Of a stretch of DNA of 64,000 nucleotides, positions 1 through 12,651 are shown one piece after another. Position 1 is the first letter of the stretch. Each line of letters opens with the position of its first letter. The stretch lies in contig BSBN01000829.1 in the NCBI GenBank assembly GCA_027924645.1, positions 3,410,001-3,474,000 on the forward strand. The letters are read 5' to 3'. The notes beneath the pieces are model-generated. The model searched no databases and was not told the origin of the DNA. It saw only the letters and a program-made list of their open reading frames with translations. The position numbers were made by a program, and so were the translations under genes. This DNA is from Cunninghamia lanceolata (lineage: Eukaryota; Streptophyta; Pinopsida; Cupressales; Cupressaceae).

Positions 1-1647
1 TTGTATCATACACCTTTGCCATTAATGTCAAAGGGGGAGAATAAAGCATGTGAAAAACACAGACAAGTGAAAAATAAATAAGGAGAGAAGCATGAAGTTA
101 GGGGGAGCAGTGTGTAAAGAGTAAGGGAGAGTTGTATGATGGCTTTTCACATCATGTGTTGCCATCAATTCCAAAGGGGAAGATTGTTGGAGACACAATT
201 GTTATGATGAAGTTTGGCTGAGCATGATGTTTGATAGTGTTGTCATTGATGGAAACAAGAAAAGAAACAAAGATTTAACAAGCTTAGAATAGAGATTTTG
301 GTCTGGCAAAGCAGACTTAAGAATTTGGGCTAAGTGTTGGTAGAGTACAGAGATAATGATAGAGAGATAGTATTTTGATCAGCGTTGGTCTGCAGTTGAA
401 GATCCGGTCTTGTGGTTCTGGTAAGATTTATATAGTCCTTAGATGATCTTAAATCCAAAGTTTCATCCTTTGATCATCTCTGGAAGTGTATCTTCAAGTA
501 GCTTAAGTCCGGCATGACAAAATATAGTACTGAACAGAGCAGAACACCTAATTGTTTTCTTCCACATTCCTCCTGTATTGAATATTTTGTTATGTGGTTT
601 TGAGGTGTTGTAAACACATATATGAAGTCTCTAAATCCAAAGTTACAAAGTTTGAAGTTCGTCGGAAAGATAGTTATGAGCATCTAAGTATCGCTACAAG
701 GTTTGATAGTGCTTAACTATGACAGGGCATGTGTTCTAATGGTCTGCATTTGACCGCAAGTTGATAATATGTTCTATGGTTCTTGAGTTATGTCTGAGAT
801 GTCTGAAGAGTCTTGGATATGAGTTTGAGAAAATCGTGTGGTCTACATTGAAAGTTGTAATCTGATAGATGTACTAAACCGGTGATAATTACCTGATACT
901 TTGATCAGTGTGCGGTAAGATCTATTGCTTTGAACTTTATTCTAAGTGGTTCTATAATTGAATCCGACATATGAGATTGTTTTGCAAGTGCTAATTGGGT
1001 CTACAAATTATTTTGATGAAAGGATTAGGTTGAAAAGCTACACAAGGGATAACTACACACCTCATCTTTGTAGGCTGACTTAATGTGAAGTTTGCAAGTG
1101 TTACAGATATTTATATGAGATCCAATTCGATGTTTGAGTGTAGTGAAGTGTGAATATGAAGATGTGTATGTGCGACATGCAAAGTGTTGTGATTATGTAA
1201 GGGCAACAAGTACAGAAGAAGAGAGATCTTATAAGAGCATAGAAGGATGAAGAGTTTTGAGACACTCTTCTGAGTGACATTGGAGCTGTATCCATGCATT
1301 TGCAGATGCAACAATAGTAGTTCATTTTGGCAGTGAGCCACCCTTTCTTTATTTTATTATGGCATTGAGCCTGTATGTAATGTGCATCTTTCTTTGGACA
1401 GTGAGCCTCTTGTAATTCGGTATTGGTACTACATAATATATTATGAGCTAACACTCACCATGGTTTTTCCTATTTTGGGTTTTCCACATAAAAATCCTAG
1501 TGTCTATGTGTTATGTTTTGTGGTTGTTCATTCTATGTTTAACTTGCTTTAATGTTGTTGAATGGGCAAATGGATTAATAGTTTAATAAGTGAATGGTTT
1601 AAGAAAATACTTATTCACCCCCCTCTCAGTATTTTGGGTGTTCAACA
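1..1647 (+). mobile_element. C1: 3' end of a Ty1/copia-type retrotransposon
   Basis: Bases 1-184 are the non-coding tail of an internal region and hold two purine-rich tracts, near 33-41 and at 173-183. The second directly abuts an LTR, as a polypurine tract does. The same layout (two tracts and GTGAAAA-rich spacer, then TGTTG) occurs in inverted orientation at the 3' end of copia element C2 (35226-35350), which is why I assign C1 to a related copia family. No pol sequence of C1 lies in the window; it would be to the left. Confidence 0.75.
185..1647 (+). repeat. 3' LTR of copia element C1
   Basis: The LTR begins TGTTGGAGAC just after the polypurine tract and ends GTGTTCAACA, giving TGTTG/CAACA inverted ends. 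The last 35 bases (TTATTCACCCCCCTCTCAGT then TTCAACA) match in style the LTR ends of C2. Its length, about 1463 bp, is close to the 1495 and 1530 bp of the C2 LTRs. Small ORFs on either strand here are chance. The second LTR copy is outside the window, so a target duplication cannot be tested. Confidence 0.75.
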
Positions 1648-2781
1648 TCTATTTTGTCCACAATAATGAGATGGTAATAATGGAAACTGGAAAATTTTTA
1701 TTCATATTAGTTTTCCAAGTTTATGGAAATTAATTTTAGAAAAGAAGAAAAGAGTAGGGAGCTGAAAAAGATTAGTCAAAATTATTTAGTCATATTAATA
1801 TATTTATTTTGTAGGTTAGACTAGTCACTCGCAAATAATTAGTCGCAATAGATTTAGTTGCAATAGAATTAATTGCAAATCTCTTGCATTATTCTATTTT
1901 GGTATTTTGACATTTCTAATATCTTTGAAAAAGCTTCTTTATTTGGTTTTATCTATTTTGACTGCAAGAGGTAGTTATAAATTTAATGAGGAAATCTTAT
2001 GGATTAGTGTGACTCTAAAATTAGATTGTTTTATTTGGGTGAGTGGAGTTATGAAAATTAATTGCTCTTTCTTTTCTTTATTATTTTTGAACGTGCGTTC
2101 CTGGAGAAGGATTTAGTTTTTGATTTATTTTTCTTCAGGATGGTTGTAACGAGTTTTCATTTTTGGTTCAAGGCCTAATTTTTTAGGATAGTGATTTCAA
2201 AATCAAGCAAGTAGAAGGAAAAGATAGATGAGAATTAAGGAAAAAGTACGAAGAGTAAGGCAAGGAGAAATGATTTATGAGAAAGATTATCAGAGAAGGC
2301 ATTGGAAGGGAAGGAGAGTGCAACTTCAAAATCAAAGATTAAGAGTTGATCATAGTTGAGGAAAGAGCAATTATTCATTTAAGAAAGGAATGAAGGAGAG
2401 TGTAGCTTCAGGATCAAATAATAAGTGTGGATCATTGTTGTGGTAAGGTGAGTACATTATATTCAGGATTTATTATTATTTTTATTATTATTATTGTTAG
2501 TGGTTGAAATATTGTTTGTTTGATGAGGCTTATTACAGTAAAAACTGCTCTTGCATCTTAAGGAATATTATTAATTCTTTCTTAGGTTTTCTTCTTCTTA
2601 GTCTTAGCTTTCCAAAATATTTTATAGTTTTGGAAAGTGTATACAAAGGGCTACATAAATAAAAAATATAATTTATAAATGACTTCATTTGACCCACCCC
2701 AAAAGGTGATGCAAAGTTGGTTTTAATTAGCATTTTGATAAGTGCAGATGAGACTCCATTGAGGGTTTAATTTAATACTAG

Positions 2782-2862
2782 GAGGGTTCTATCCAAAGGG
2801 GTTTGATCTAAGGGGGTTTTATCTAACTCCTTTCAATTAAACCCCTTTATATGGAACCCCTC
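2782..2862. repeat. Imperfect inverted repeat of about 80 bp
   Basis: Arms of about 23 bases, reading GAGGGTTC...AAAGGGGTTT on the left and AAACCCCTTT...GAACCCCTC on the right, enclose about 35 bases. It could be the core of a miniature inverted-repeat element, or just a hairpin. No clear target duplication was seen. Confidence 0.5.
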
Positions 2863-2949
2863 ACAACTTAAATTATTAATCTTTCTAGAAAATATGTGAT
2901 TTCAGGAAAAAATCAGGATGTCCCATAAGTGGGACATAGTATTGTGGGA

Positions 2950-3330
2950 CAACCCTTATAGTGATTTTATTGTTGTTGTACCTTGTTGTAAACCCTACTA
3001 TAAACCCTATTGTAAACCCTATTGAGGTTTTATAAACTGTAATTTACATAGGTAATGGTTTGTAAAATGGTTTCTGGGTTTTGGGTACATTGATTTTAGC
3101 TTTCCAAAAAAAATTATGGTTTTAAATTTCATTAAGTCTTGAGAAAGTTATAGTGATTTTATTACGGTTGTACCCTCTTGTAAACCCTACTAAAGTTTTA
3201 TAAACTATTATTTACACGAGTAATGGTTTATAAAATGGTTTCTAGATTTTAAGTGCATTGATCTTCACTTTCCAAAACATTTTACATTTTTAAATTTCGT
3301 TAAGCATTGAGAAAGTTATGATTGTTTTAT
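2950..3330. repeat. Diverged tandem duplication, unit about 190 bp
   Basis: Two successive blocks share the order GTGATTTTATT, TTGTACC, TTGTAAACCCTACTA, TTTTATAAACT, GTAATGGTTT.TAAAATGGTTTCT, CTTTCCAAAA and ATTAAG..TTGAGAAAGTTAT. The first block starts near 2958 and the second near 3150. The second is clearly mutated, so the duplication is old. Confidence 0.6.
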
Positions 3331-5586
3331 TAATGTTGGGTAGAATTATGACAACTTAAAATCAATTGTTAAAAGTGTTTGTAAAATTTAGATTGGTAAT
3401 CCTCAAATACTTAGAAGCATTGAGGTTATCTCTTTGGTGTCTATATTTTTGCATTGTAATCAAATATAATATTTTGATAGGTCCATTATTTCTAGTGAAT
3501 GCATTATGTTATCATGAATGGTAAGTGAGTCTAGAATGTTCCATTGCATATCATTACTAAAATCTTGAATTGACTTTCCTAAGTATTTTTTACTTTGTAA
3601 GTGATAAAGGTAATGTTATTTTCATCTAATTAATGAAGTTAGTATAGAACTCATCTTTTGTATGGAGAAAAGTTTTTTGCATTCATTGAAAATTATATGT
3701 AAATATTATCATTTTTCTTGCATCTAAAGTCAAGGAGTAGCAGTGAATGAGTTAACATGTTTACTAAATTGATAAGCTTATGTGAGCTTGAGCTTCTCCC
3801 ATTTATGTGTTGTAAAATCTTGTAAAAGACCCTAAGAATGAAGGCATTATAGATCTTATAAAATTCTTTAGGCTTACTAAGGTGGGTAAATCAAGTAATT
3901 AGGAATTAGTGAATCATGGCAATATGTTTTAGTTTTTATAGAATTCATTTAATTGGAAATAAATCTAGACGTGTAACTATATGCATGATTTATTAGTATA
4001 GTACTAAATGTACAAGTTATCGATCAGTTTGACTTTCTTGAGAGTACTAGATCTCCTATTAAGTTACATAAAACAAGTAGTTTGACCTTAGGATTATGTT
4101 TTCCTCATAATAAGAGATGAAATTGTGATTGAAGTCTATGAATGAGATGATGTCTAAATTATGTGATTAGCATCTTAGAGGAAAGTTCATTGTTTTTATT
4201 TTGCAAATTTAAGACTATCATATTGTTTATTTAAGGCATGCCTTCCAAATTGAAATATTTATGTGAATGATTATTTTGATGGTATCATGAGTGATGTATG
4301 GTTAAATTATTAGATTAGATGATTAATCGTGTTAGAAGTTATTTTGCAAATAAATGGTATGATGCTATTCCACCAAATCTTTTGCATGGTACTGAATGAC
4401 ATAGTTTTACACATTTTGAATTTATTTATGGATTGAAGTTCTTTGCATAAAGAATGTATCCTTTGGATGATGTATGACTACTTGTATCTGTATGTTGCTT
4501 CTATTATTTCTATAAGTTGAGTTAGAGAAAGAGTATGGACAGGTGCTAAATATGGAGCTATAGAGAAGGGTAAGTTTCTATTTGTAACCTATCTGCTGAA
4601 CATAGCTTAAAAAGATGCTTTAGCCAAAGCTTATATATTATTAGTATTAATTACTATCTCATTTGTTTCTCTCTTTTCCATATAATGATATAAGTACATA
4701 TGCATTTTATTCATGCTATAAATGCTAGATATATCATGTTGCACCGGATTCCTTCACACATGTTGGCTTCAGTTTGCTAGATCCCTCGTGAAGATTCAGG
4801 CTTCTCCATTCAAGAGTAAGACCGGGGAGGCATGAGCCTTGTGGTTAGGCAGTAAATCACCTTGATGATGTTTTCTCTCCCCCAAGCTCAGTTTCAAAGA
4901 TATGGTATAGTATCGAGGACATTGTATGGTGTGACATTCTTTTGTTATAAGCCTATATGGCTAGATGTTGTAAAGGACTTAGTCCTATTTGTAAGACATT
5001 AGACTAACTGTTGTAATGTTATTTAATTATATAGATTGATGAAAGTTATTTATTTCTTGAGTTGTATTTTATGGGAAAATTTTTAACTCATTTCCCTTTT
5101 TCTACATTAATTTATTAAAATAATATTATTTTATTCTAGTTAAATAGAGAGGACCTTACATATGGTATCATAGTGTATCGGGTTTAGCACTAGGGCATGG
5201 GTTCTTCTATGCTTAAGGTGTCATTATATTCTTGTAAACCTTTTTAATTGCCTGATGGTATAGGTTCATCAAGTGTCTTGAAGATCATCATTTTGGGTTG
5301 AAGATTCCTAAGATAAGTTGGAATCTTGTTGTTTCTTAGATGGCTCAGTTTGAAACCAAGTAGAAGTATAGACATTGCTTGATTGATTAGAGTGCTTTAG
5401 GGCCTCATGTTTTCATTGCTATAGTTGTGTTTTCCTTTCATAGGACTCTCTAGTGAGGGAGAAGACAAGGGATGAGAAAGGAATTGGAATCATTTTAGAC
5501 CATGGAAAAGACGTTGAATCCTCTTTTTATACTTGAGCAAAGACGGAAGCTAAGAGGGTCTTGAAGAGTAAGATCATGATGCACTT

Positions 5587-5760
5587 TTCATATTTTGTGT
5601 GAGTGATATACTTGTGTAATGATTGTGTTTATATTTTGTGTGAATGATGCACTTTTCATATTTTGTGTGAGTGATGCACTTGAATAATGATTATTTTCAT
5701 ATTTTGTGTGAATGATGCACTTGTGAAGTGATTGTATTCATACTTTATGTAAAATTAATG
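5587..5760. repeat. Minisatellite, unit about 43 bp
   Basis: Four to five copies of a unit built from TTTCATATTTTGTGTGA, TGATGCACTTGTG and ATGATTGT, starting near 5587, 5629/5651, 5694 and 5736. Copies decay to the right, with traces of the unit up to about 5900. Confidence 0.6.
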
Positions 5761-7513
5761 TTTTTATGTGAGAAATGCTCTTTCAGATCGTACTTATACC
5801 TTGTACAAATGATGTTCTTTATGTTATTATAGTATTTTTATTATGTGCAAGTGATGCATTATGTGTAATCATACCTTATGTGAATTATGTATTTTAAGAA
5901 ATGATTGCTCGTGTGTTTGATATAAGTAGGAATTATTTGGGTCATTCTCTCGGATTGGAGTTTTGCCTTGACATTTTTTATTAATTGAATGATTTGGACT
6001 GAATTTATAAGATTTTGACTCTCTTTGACTTGAAAGTCTTAAAGTTCTTATTTAAGTATTATTTTCATTATGCTTAGAACTAGTGGAGTACCTTGAACAT
6101 TTGAAGCTATGTAGTTTTGTGCTTTAAATATCCATTTAAATTTGAATTTAACTATGTGGAGGAGCTCTTTTTGAAGTTTAGTGTTGACCATCTTTTTCTT
6201 TAAAGTCAATCACCTTATATAATATAGACTTGATCTTATATGATATGGTGTTGAGATCATGTTGATCTTTTGACTTTTTGATCATATTTGAAAGTCATAA
6301 TATGATCACCTTTTCTATGTTAATGATTTTATTTTCGATAAAGAGATCATGATGATCTTTATAATCTTCGACCTTCTTTGATTTAGTCAAATTATTTATT
6401 TTTGGATATTTAGTGATGGAATTTTATATTGAACAACTTATCCTTATTGATGCTTCTTTAGTGATTTACAATTGTAATCAACTTTTAAGATGATAATTTA
6501 TTAGTGACTTAGTGTTGAAATCAAAGTTGACCAATAGTGGCTTAGCATTGAATCATATTGATCTACTTCGATTTACTGTTGATCTTCTTATCTTTAATGA
6601 AATCATAATTTAGTGATGTAATCATGCTGAAAGATTTAATTTTGATGCCCTTCTATGTTTTTTTAACTACTTAATGTTGAAACATCTCTTTTGATTTAGT
6701 GAAATGATCCTTTGATAATCAAAATTATTGTTGAGAAGACACTCTTGATAAATAGGGTTGATCTTAGTAAAGAAATTTATTTTATTATTTTATGAGTTTG
6801 GAGTGTTTATTGTTCAAGTGTCTCATGCGGGATTGACATGTTAGACAAGATGAACTTAAAGGATTTTATTTTCTATCCTTATAGTATGGAATTGTACTAT
6901 TTGGGTAAGATTGTGTGTTATAGTCACTTGTATACAAATATCTTAAGTACAAGACTTATTTAACTTATTTCATGATGATAAGTTAGGATCCTGAACCATG
7001 CCCAATAGAGATAAGAGAACATATATCCTAGAATAAATGTGAGTGGAGTTTTCACATGAAGTTCTTATGAATTATAACTTGGGATATTCTTCTTGGTTAT
7101 AGCAAAGCATATGATGTCTAATGTAGACTAGGAAAGTGCATCTATGTATTATGTCTAAAACTGTCGATTAATATCTCATTATATACTAATTTAAATAAAG
7201 AGGATTGATGAAGTCATGTTTGAGATAATGAAGTAGCTAGGCATTGGCTAGCTCTGTTAAAAAGAGGCATTTAGTTTTTTCTAACTAATGCCCTAACAAT
7301 TAAGCAAGTGTTTGATCATAGACATAGGGATAATGATAATATGAGCTAACAGGCACATTGGAGGTAATCAACACCTTGACCAGGTAGACAAGCTATAACA
7401 CTAAGGTAAAGCAAGATTAGAAAAAGGTATGGAACTTTCTTATGACTTTGGTTTCTTTCTCAGTAAAGGAACATGTGATTTGTTCTCCTTTTTCCTACAC
7501 ATATGGTTTGTAG

Positions 7514-9232
7514 TTGGTCATGGACAATTGGTATGAACATGGATACCCTAGGGAGAATTATTCCTATGCATCTTCTTATGTTGCAGACCCTTTTGACCAT
7601 CTTGATAATGCATTTTCTAATTATAGCCTTGCCAGCTCTACAAACTCAAACTTTTTTGAACCCTTGCATAATAGAAATGAGTCAACTAGGATGCAGTATG
7701 AAATTAGAAAAGAAAAGTAGTTGCTTGAGTCTTTTCTACAACAAGGAAAAGAATTGGAAAGCTAAATCAGGCTACATCAATCTAGGCTACAATATAATCT
7801 CCTTTTTGTTGTTCCCAGTTGCTCTTTTCCTCAGCCTTCCCCTATTGCAAATGAAAATACATACAAGCACCTGGACCTCTCATGGGTAGGTTATGAACAG
7901 CAATCCATGCCCAAGAAGATCTATTATCAGATGCCTTTATTTGATGGGTGTGAAGTGTATGATGGGAAGGCACACATTAAGGCATTTTCAGATTTCATGG
8001 AAAAATTTCAATTTGAAGATGAAGATATGTGGATGAGAGTTTTTGTTAGATCTCTATGTGGAGTAGCATGGAAGTGGCTAGTTAGTTTCTATGACCAGCA
8101 TTTTGTTTTCTAGGATCAATTGGTGGTTGCATTTGAAGACTTTGCAAGTAGTCTAGACCCTATTTTTCTTGTCCAAGAACTAGAGGATATTAGAAGGAAA
8201 GAAGGAGAGTCTAGCATGGAGCTCAGCCACAGGTTTGCAGTGGCCCTATCTCACATCCCAGAAAATCTCAGACTTGATCTTCCTATTTGTATCGACATCT
8301 ATTTGAGGGCTTATGATGCTACCTTAAGCCCACTTTCTATATGGGAAGAGTTGAATCTAGTAGGTATGCAACATGCATACTTGTTCATTGATTATGTTGA
8401 TAGAGTTAAAAGGGATATGGATGCAAAATCTCTATCCCCAAATACAGAGGTAGTTGATAATGAATAGGTTGTTGTAGATAGCAAGGATGTGGGTGCTTCA
8501 TGTGATCCAAACACAATATCAAGTGATGATTGTGTATGTAGAAGGGTAGAAGAAGATGATTGTGCCGTATATGACATCAATTCAAATGAAAACAATAGTG
8601 AGTTCACCTACCTTTGATTGGATTAGTCATCAGTAGATGATGAAGATGAGAAAATCAATGATGATTTCCAATCTGGTAAAGAAAGTTATGACCCTATTGC
8701 TTGTTGTAGTATTGTGGACCACCTGGAAGGGATGTATGCAAGTGAGAAATTGAATGACTCATCTCATGTAGTTGATTATGTAAAGCATACACATGTTGAT
8801 GAAGAAAATAATGATGGAGAGATGAGCATAAGGCACAATGCCCTTAATGAAGAACAGGCAAGTCCGTCAGGTAGGACAACTCATGATTATCATTGGTGCA
8901 TGGATAATCCTCTTTTTGAAGATGACTTTGAGTTCAATGAATTCAATCTGTCAGTTTTGGAGGTGGAGAGTTTTATGCTATATGACATAGCTATCTATGG
9001 ACACCAAGTGGACAGAGAGGGAGTACAAAATGATCTTAAGGGTGAACAAGAGATTGGTCTCTTATTTAGTGTGTTACCCTTATTTTTCCTTGACGATGAC
9101 CCTAAGGTTATTGACACTTGTTTTCATGAAGATGATGTGGATTATGCTTCATCTATACATCATGAAGGCATTGCTATAGCTACAAGTGATTTTGAGGTAG
9201 TTGTTTCCCACTATGAAGACTGTCACATATGA
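7514..9232 (+). pseudogene. Gag-like ORF of an unidentified retroelement, broken by stops
   Basis: A single reading frame runs about 570 codons from ATG at 7520 (or just upstream) to TGA at 9230, interrupted by in-frame stops at 7718, 8111, 8465 and two near 8617-8628. The part at about 7907-8400 resembles a retrotransposon gag core: a W-K-W segment after a short alpha-helical stretch, then a segment ending WEEL. It is followed by about 270 residues rich in Asp and Glu, with no CHHC or CCHC zinc knuckle, protease or RT. The frame is conserved through the stops, so this was once one protein. It is not similar in detail to the gag of H1 or H2. G begins 90 bases downstream, so the element was probably cut off there. 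Gag origin is inferred from the domain style alone. Confidence 0.5.
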
Positions 9233-9322
9233 TTTTATAGAGATTTGTTTGGGGTAGTTATCTCTTATTGATGTGGATCATGTTGAGAGCATATTTTTGA
9301 GCTCATTGGTTGGGATTGATAA

Positions 9323-10449
9323 TGTGTATGAGGAAAAATTGATTAAATCTAAACTAATAAAATCAAAGAACCCAATAACATAAAGAAAACGAATTTAAAT
9401 AAAAGCCATGACAAATAATCAATGAAATAGACTTTTACCGAAATCTGTATTGTTTCCTTTGGATTGAATGTGGATTGCTCAATAAAGTTGCGAAGCCATA
9501 GCTGCAACAAGCAAGTAGTGTGCTCAAGAGATCAATGTCAAAAGATCGTGGGAGTGTTCAATCGACGCGTTTTGTATGCTCAAAGCTCTGTTAAGTATGC
9601 CTGAGAATACGATCGAAGAGAGAGGCTCAATGAAGGAGATGAGGGGGGTTTATATAGATTTCAAGGAAGATCAATCAACGGTCCAAATAATTCAGAAGAA
9701 TCAACGGAGGAGATAAGTTGAGGAATGTGCAACGAACAAGAAGAAGACATGTGTCTTTCTTTCTTTTGCATGAGAGGAGTTATCAAGAATAGAAGAATGA
9801 GTTAAAGCAATTAACAGAATGTAATGATCAGTTAAGTGATTTAAAACAAGAAGAAGAGATTTGCATGAGAAAAGAAGATATTTTGCTTTATTAAATATAG
9901 AAAACTTGAGTTATATTAGAGATAACTCAAATTTAGAAGAAAAAACAATTTAAATAAATAATTGATTTATTTAAATTTAGAGGAGATATTATGGAAGAAA
10001 TAATTAAATAATTGGTATTATTTAATTTAGAAGATTTGAAAGTAAATTAAATAAATAAATTTATTTAATTGTTGTGCATGATTTTGGAAGAATGATTTTG
10101 ATTTAATTAAATAATATAAATTATTTAATTGGAGATAAGATAGAATTTGTGATGAATTAATTAAATAATTGGATTTATTTAATTAATGTAGACTTGTAAT
10201 TTTGGAAAGAGGATAAAGATCAAATTAAATAATAAAAATTATTTAATTGTGGAAGAATATAGAGGAATTTAATTTAATTAATTAAATAAAGAGAATTTAT
10301 TTAATTAATGTTGAATTTAGGAGATTTAGAAGAATTTGGTGAAATTAATTAAATAATTAGATTATTTAATTAATGTGTGAAATGAAGGTGATTAGACAGA
10401 TGGCAAAAAGCAAGTGGTGCGGTGACTTGGTCATTTTAGGGTGTCTACA
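9323..10449 (-). repeat. 3' LTR of element G
   Basis: On the plus strand it begins TGTGTATGAGG and ends GGTGTCTACA; read as the element it is TGTAGACACC...ACACA. It is about 98% identical to the copy at 22861-23988. U3 lies on the right (about 9660-10449) and holds an array of AT palindromes. A TATA-like TTTATATA (minus-strand TATATAAA) is at 9649-9656. Confidence 0.92.
9947..10373. repeat. Array of eight AT-rich palindromes in the U3 of G (3' LTR copy)
   Basis: Eight palindromes with arms like AATTAAATAAT and ATTATTTAATT are centred near 9962, 10014, 10058, 10117, 10170, 10235, 10290 and 10357, about 45-65 bp apart. The spacers are purine-rich (GGAAGAAT, GGAGATAAGA). A further palindrome with TTGAGTTAT/ATAACTCAA arms lies at 9905-9929. 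The same array is at 23486-23913 in the 5' LTR. Confidence 0.85.
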
Positions 10450-10465
10450 TTTTGCCCCTCTTTAA
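10450..10465 (-). other. Polypurine tract of element G
   Basis: Minus-strand TTAAAGAGGGGCAAAA ends exactly at the 3' LTR and would prime plus-strand DNA synthesis. Confidence 0.75.
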
Positions 10466-12651
10466 TGCAATGCAGTTTACAGCGTTGCGTCAAAGAAAAT
10501 GATTATGGAAGACATGATACAATTTTTAATGCCCTAGCGTAGCTGGCATAGGGTGCCCCCTCGAGAGGAAAGATAGGGAAGTGACAGAAGAACTGTGTTG
10601 ATGCTTGACTAGAAGATTTGTTGGAGATAGGCGAGATTGAATAGAAGAAAGTGGAGATAGAAAAGAACATGAGAGAAAGATTGTTGATCGATCCTTGCTT
10701 GAAAAACTATATAAGGCCATGGGTGAATGGATGGGCGAATGATGAGCTTGTTGCAATGGTTTCACAAATGTTTATAAAGAGCAATCCTTATTTTTGATAT
10801 AACACGTGGATAGTTCGCCACCAAGGTATAAAAGACCATGGTGCAGTAATATCCAAGTGCGTGGACATTGACTCTGCAAGCAAGCAGTTTGAACTTAGAT
10901 CCCCTTAGACATAAAATAACCTTGTTGGAACACGTGAATAAGCCATAGTCTTGAACATAACATAAACTTCAATACATGTAAATGCAAGAAGAGTACTAAA
11001 TATGTAAGATGCTAGGTCATAACACATACAAGATAAATATGATGTTAAGAAAGATACTAAAGATCATTCCTCAAACACGGCACACAAAAGCAAATGACTA
11101 TGCCCCCAATCCATACTGCATCGCAACATACCAAGATTATAGATAAATCAAGGTAGTCTTGAGTAGGTAATGGATAAAGGAACAAAAGATAAACTATAAC
11201 ACAAATTGACTGACTTACAAAGTAAACATACAACCAACATATTCTCTTGCCAAAGAGGTTGCTCAGGATAGATCGGATAGGGAAGATAACAGTCTTATCG
11301 TAGGAAATCTATGTCCGTTAAAGGGTGCTATCTACCTAAAAAGACAATATCTTGCTGTAGGAAATGCCACATGTCGCAGGAGACGCGTGTGTTAGTCTCG
11401 ATCATGGAACACTTTGCAGAAGACAAGCTTGTTGATCTAGGGCTTGGTTTAAGCAGTACTTAGCTAATGCTAGCAATCGGTAGGCAGGACAATAGAAGAC
11501 TCTGGAAGGAAGCTACTTTGCTTCAGGTTTGCGAAGAAATTTTTCTTTGAAAGGATGTGCTAGCTTGTTGCTTGAGTTAGTCAAGTTGAGGTGAATGGAT
11601 TATTGATAAACGAAAGACCAGAAAGGTGACACGCTAATGGATTGGGGTGGGTGGAGAATGATGGATCGTGTGTGCCTGAGTACTGGATACATCCTTCGTA
11701 TTCCAGAATGCCTACATACCCTGTATCCACGGGATCAAGGCACACTACGATGGAAGATGAAAGATGATAAATATGTAGTTCTGGATAGAGTGATGAGATG
11801 GGTCAAGATGAAAGGAGAGATCTTATATACCTGAGTACTGGATATTTTCTTCGTATTCTAGACTACCTACATACCCATATCCATGGGATCAAGGTACCTT
11901 AAGATTGAGAAGAAATGATATGTAGTTCTGGTAGATGTGATGATGTGGGAAAAGAGTGGAGAAGAGGTGATCTTATGTACTTGAGTACTGGAAACGTCCT
12001 TCGTATTCCAGACTGCCTACATACCCATATCCATGGGATCAAGGTACTATAAGATTGAGAAGATGATAATATGTAGTTCTGGCGAGTGTGATGATGTGGG
12101 AAAAAGAGTGTTTTGAGAAGATAACAGCCTTATCGTAGGAACGATGTGTCCGTTAAAGGGTGTTACCTATGGAAAGGAGAAAAGATTGAAGAGCGCATTG
12201 TGAACCACGAACAAGGAACCAATCCTAGACCTAAGTTAAGGAAAGGGTTGCCCCCATTCTGGTAGAGGAAACTGTAGGGGTGACTGCCGAAGCAGACACT
12301 GAAAGACTTGACCTAGGACAAGACAGTGTTAACTGTAGACATAGATCAAGATGTGGGATGACGACGAGGGACATTTGACAAATTTCCAAGCTATACTAGA
12401 TAGGGAGATGGAAATGCAAACAAGGTCAATGGTTTTATTATGGATGGATGGAGAGGCGCTGCGAACTGGACAAGGAGTGGACAGGACTCGACAGACAATG
12501 GATGCTGACTCTACACATAGCACCTATTTGCCAGGTTTTCACTATGGTACTTATCCAAGGTGCCTGTTTGCCAGGTTTTCACCAAAGAATGGATTTTTTT
12601 GTTTTTTTTTGCCTCTTTTTTTAAAATTTTTTTTTTGGAATACTCTGAGGA
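10466..12651 (-). other. 3' untranslated region of G, with tandem repeats
   Basis: No coding sequence after the pol stop at 12652. It holds three tandem copies of a unit of about 150 bp, starting near 11674, 11830 and 11980 (landmarks TTGAGTACTGGA, TCGTATTCCAGA, CCATGGGATCAAGG, TATGTAGTTCTGG). These are flanked by a direct repeat (GATAACAG.CTTATCGTAGGAA...GTCCGTTAAAGGGTG) at about 11284-11335 and 12119-12170. TGCCAGGTTTTCAC is duplicated at about 12529-12585, and a T-rich run follows at 12594-12636. Short ORFs here look like chance. Confidence 0.7.

Larger units (their letters stand above)
1648..7513. other. AT-rich spacer with no recognisable gene
   Basis: About 5.9 kb of AT-rich DNA. No ORF gives a recognisable protein, and I see no LTR, tRNA or rRNA. 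It holds a hairpin (2782-2862), a smaller inverted repeat with CTTTCCAAAA arms (2608-2637), a diverged tandem duplication (about 2950-3330) and a minisatellite (about 5587-5760). It may be very old transposon debris. Confidence 0.6.

Noticed and set aside
2990..3030. Interstitial telomere-like TAAACCCTA runs
   Set aside because: Only a few imperfect units with variable spacing; they belong to a larger tandem duplication.
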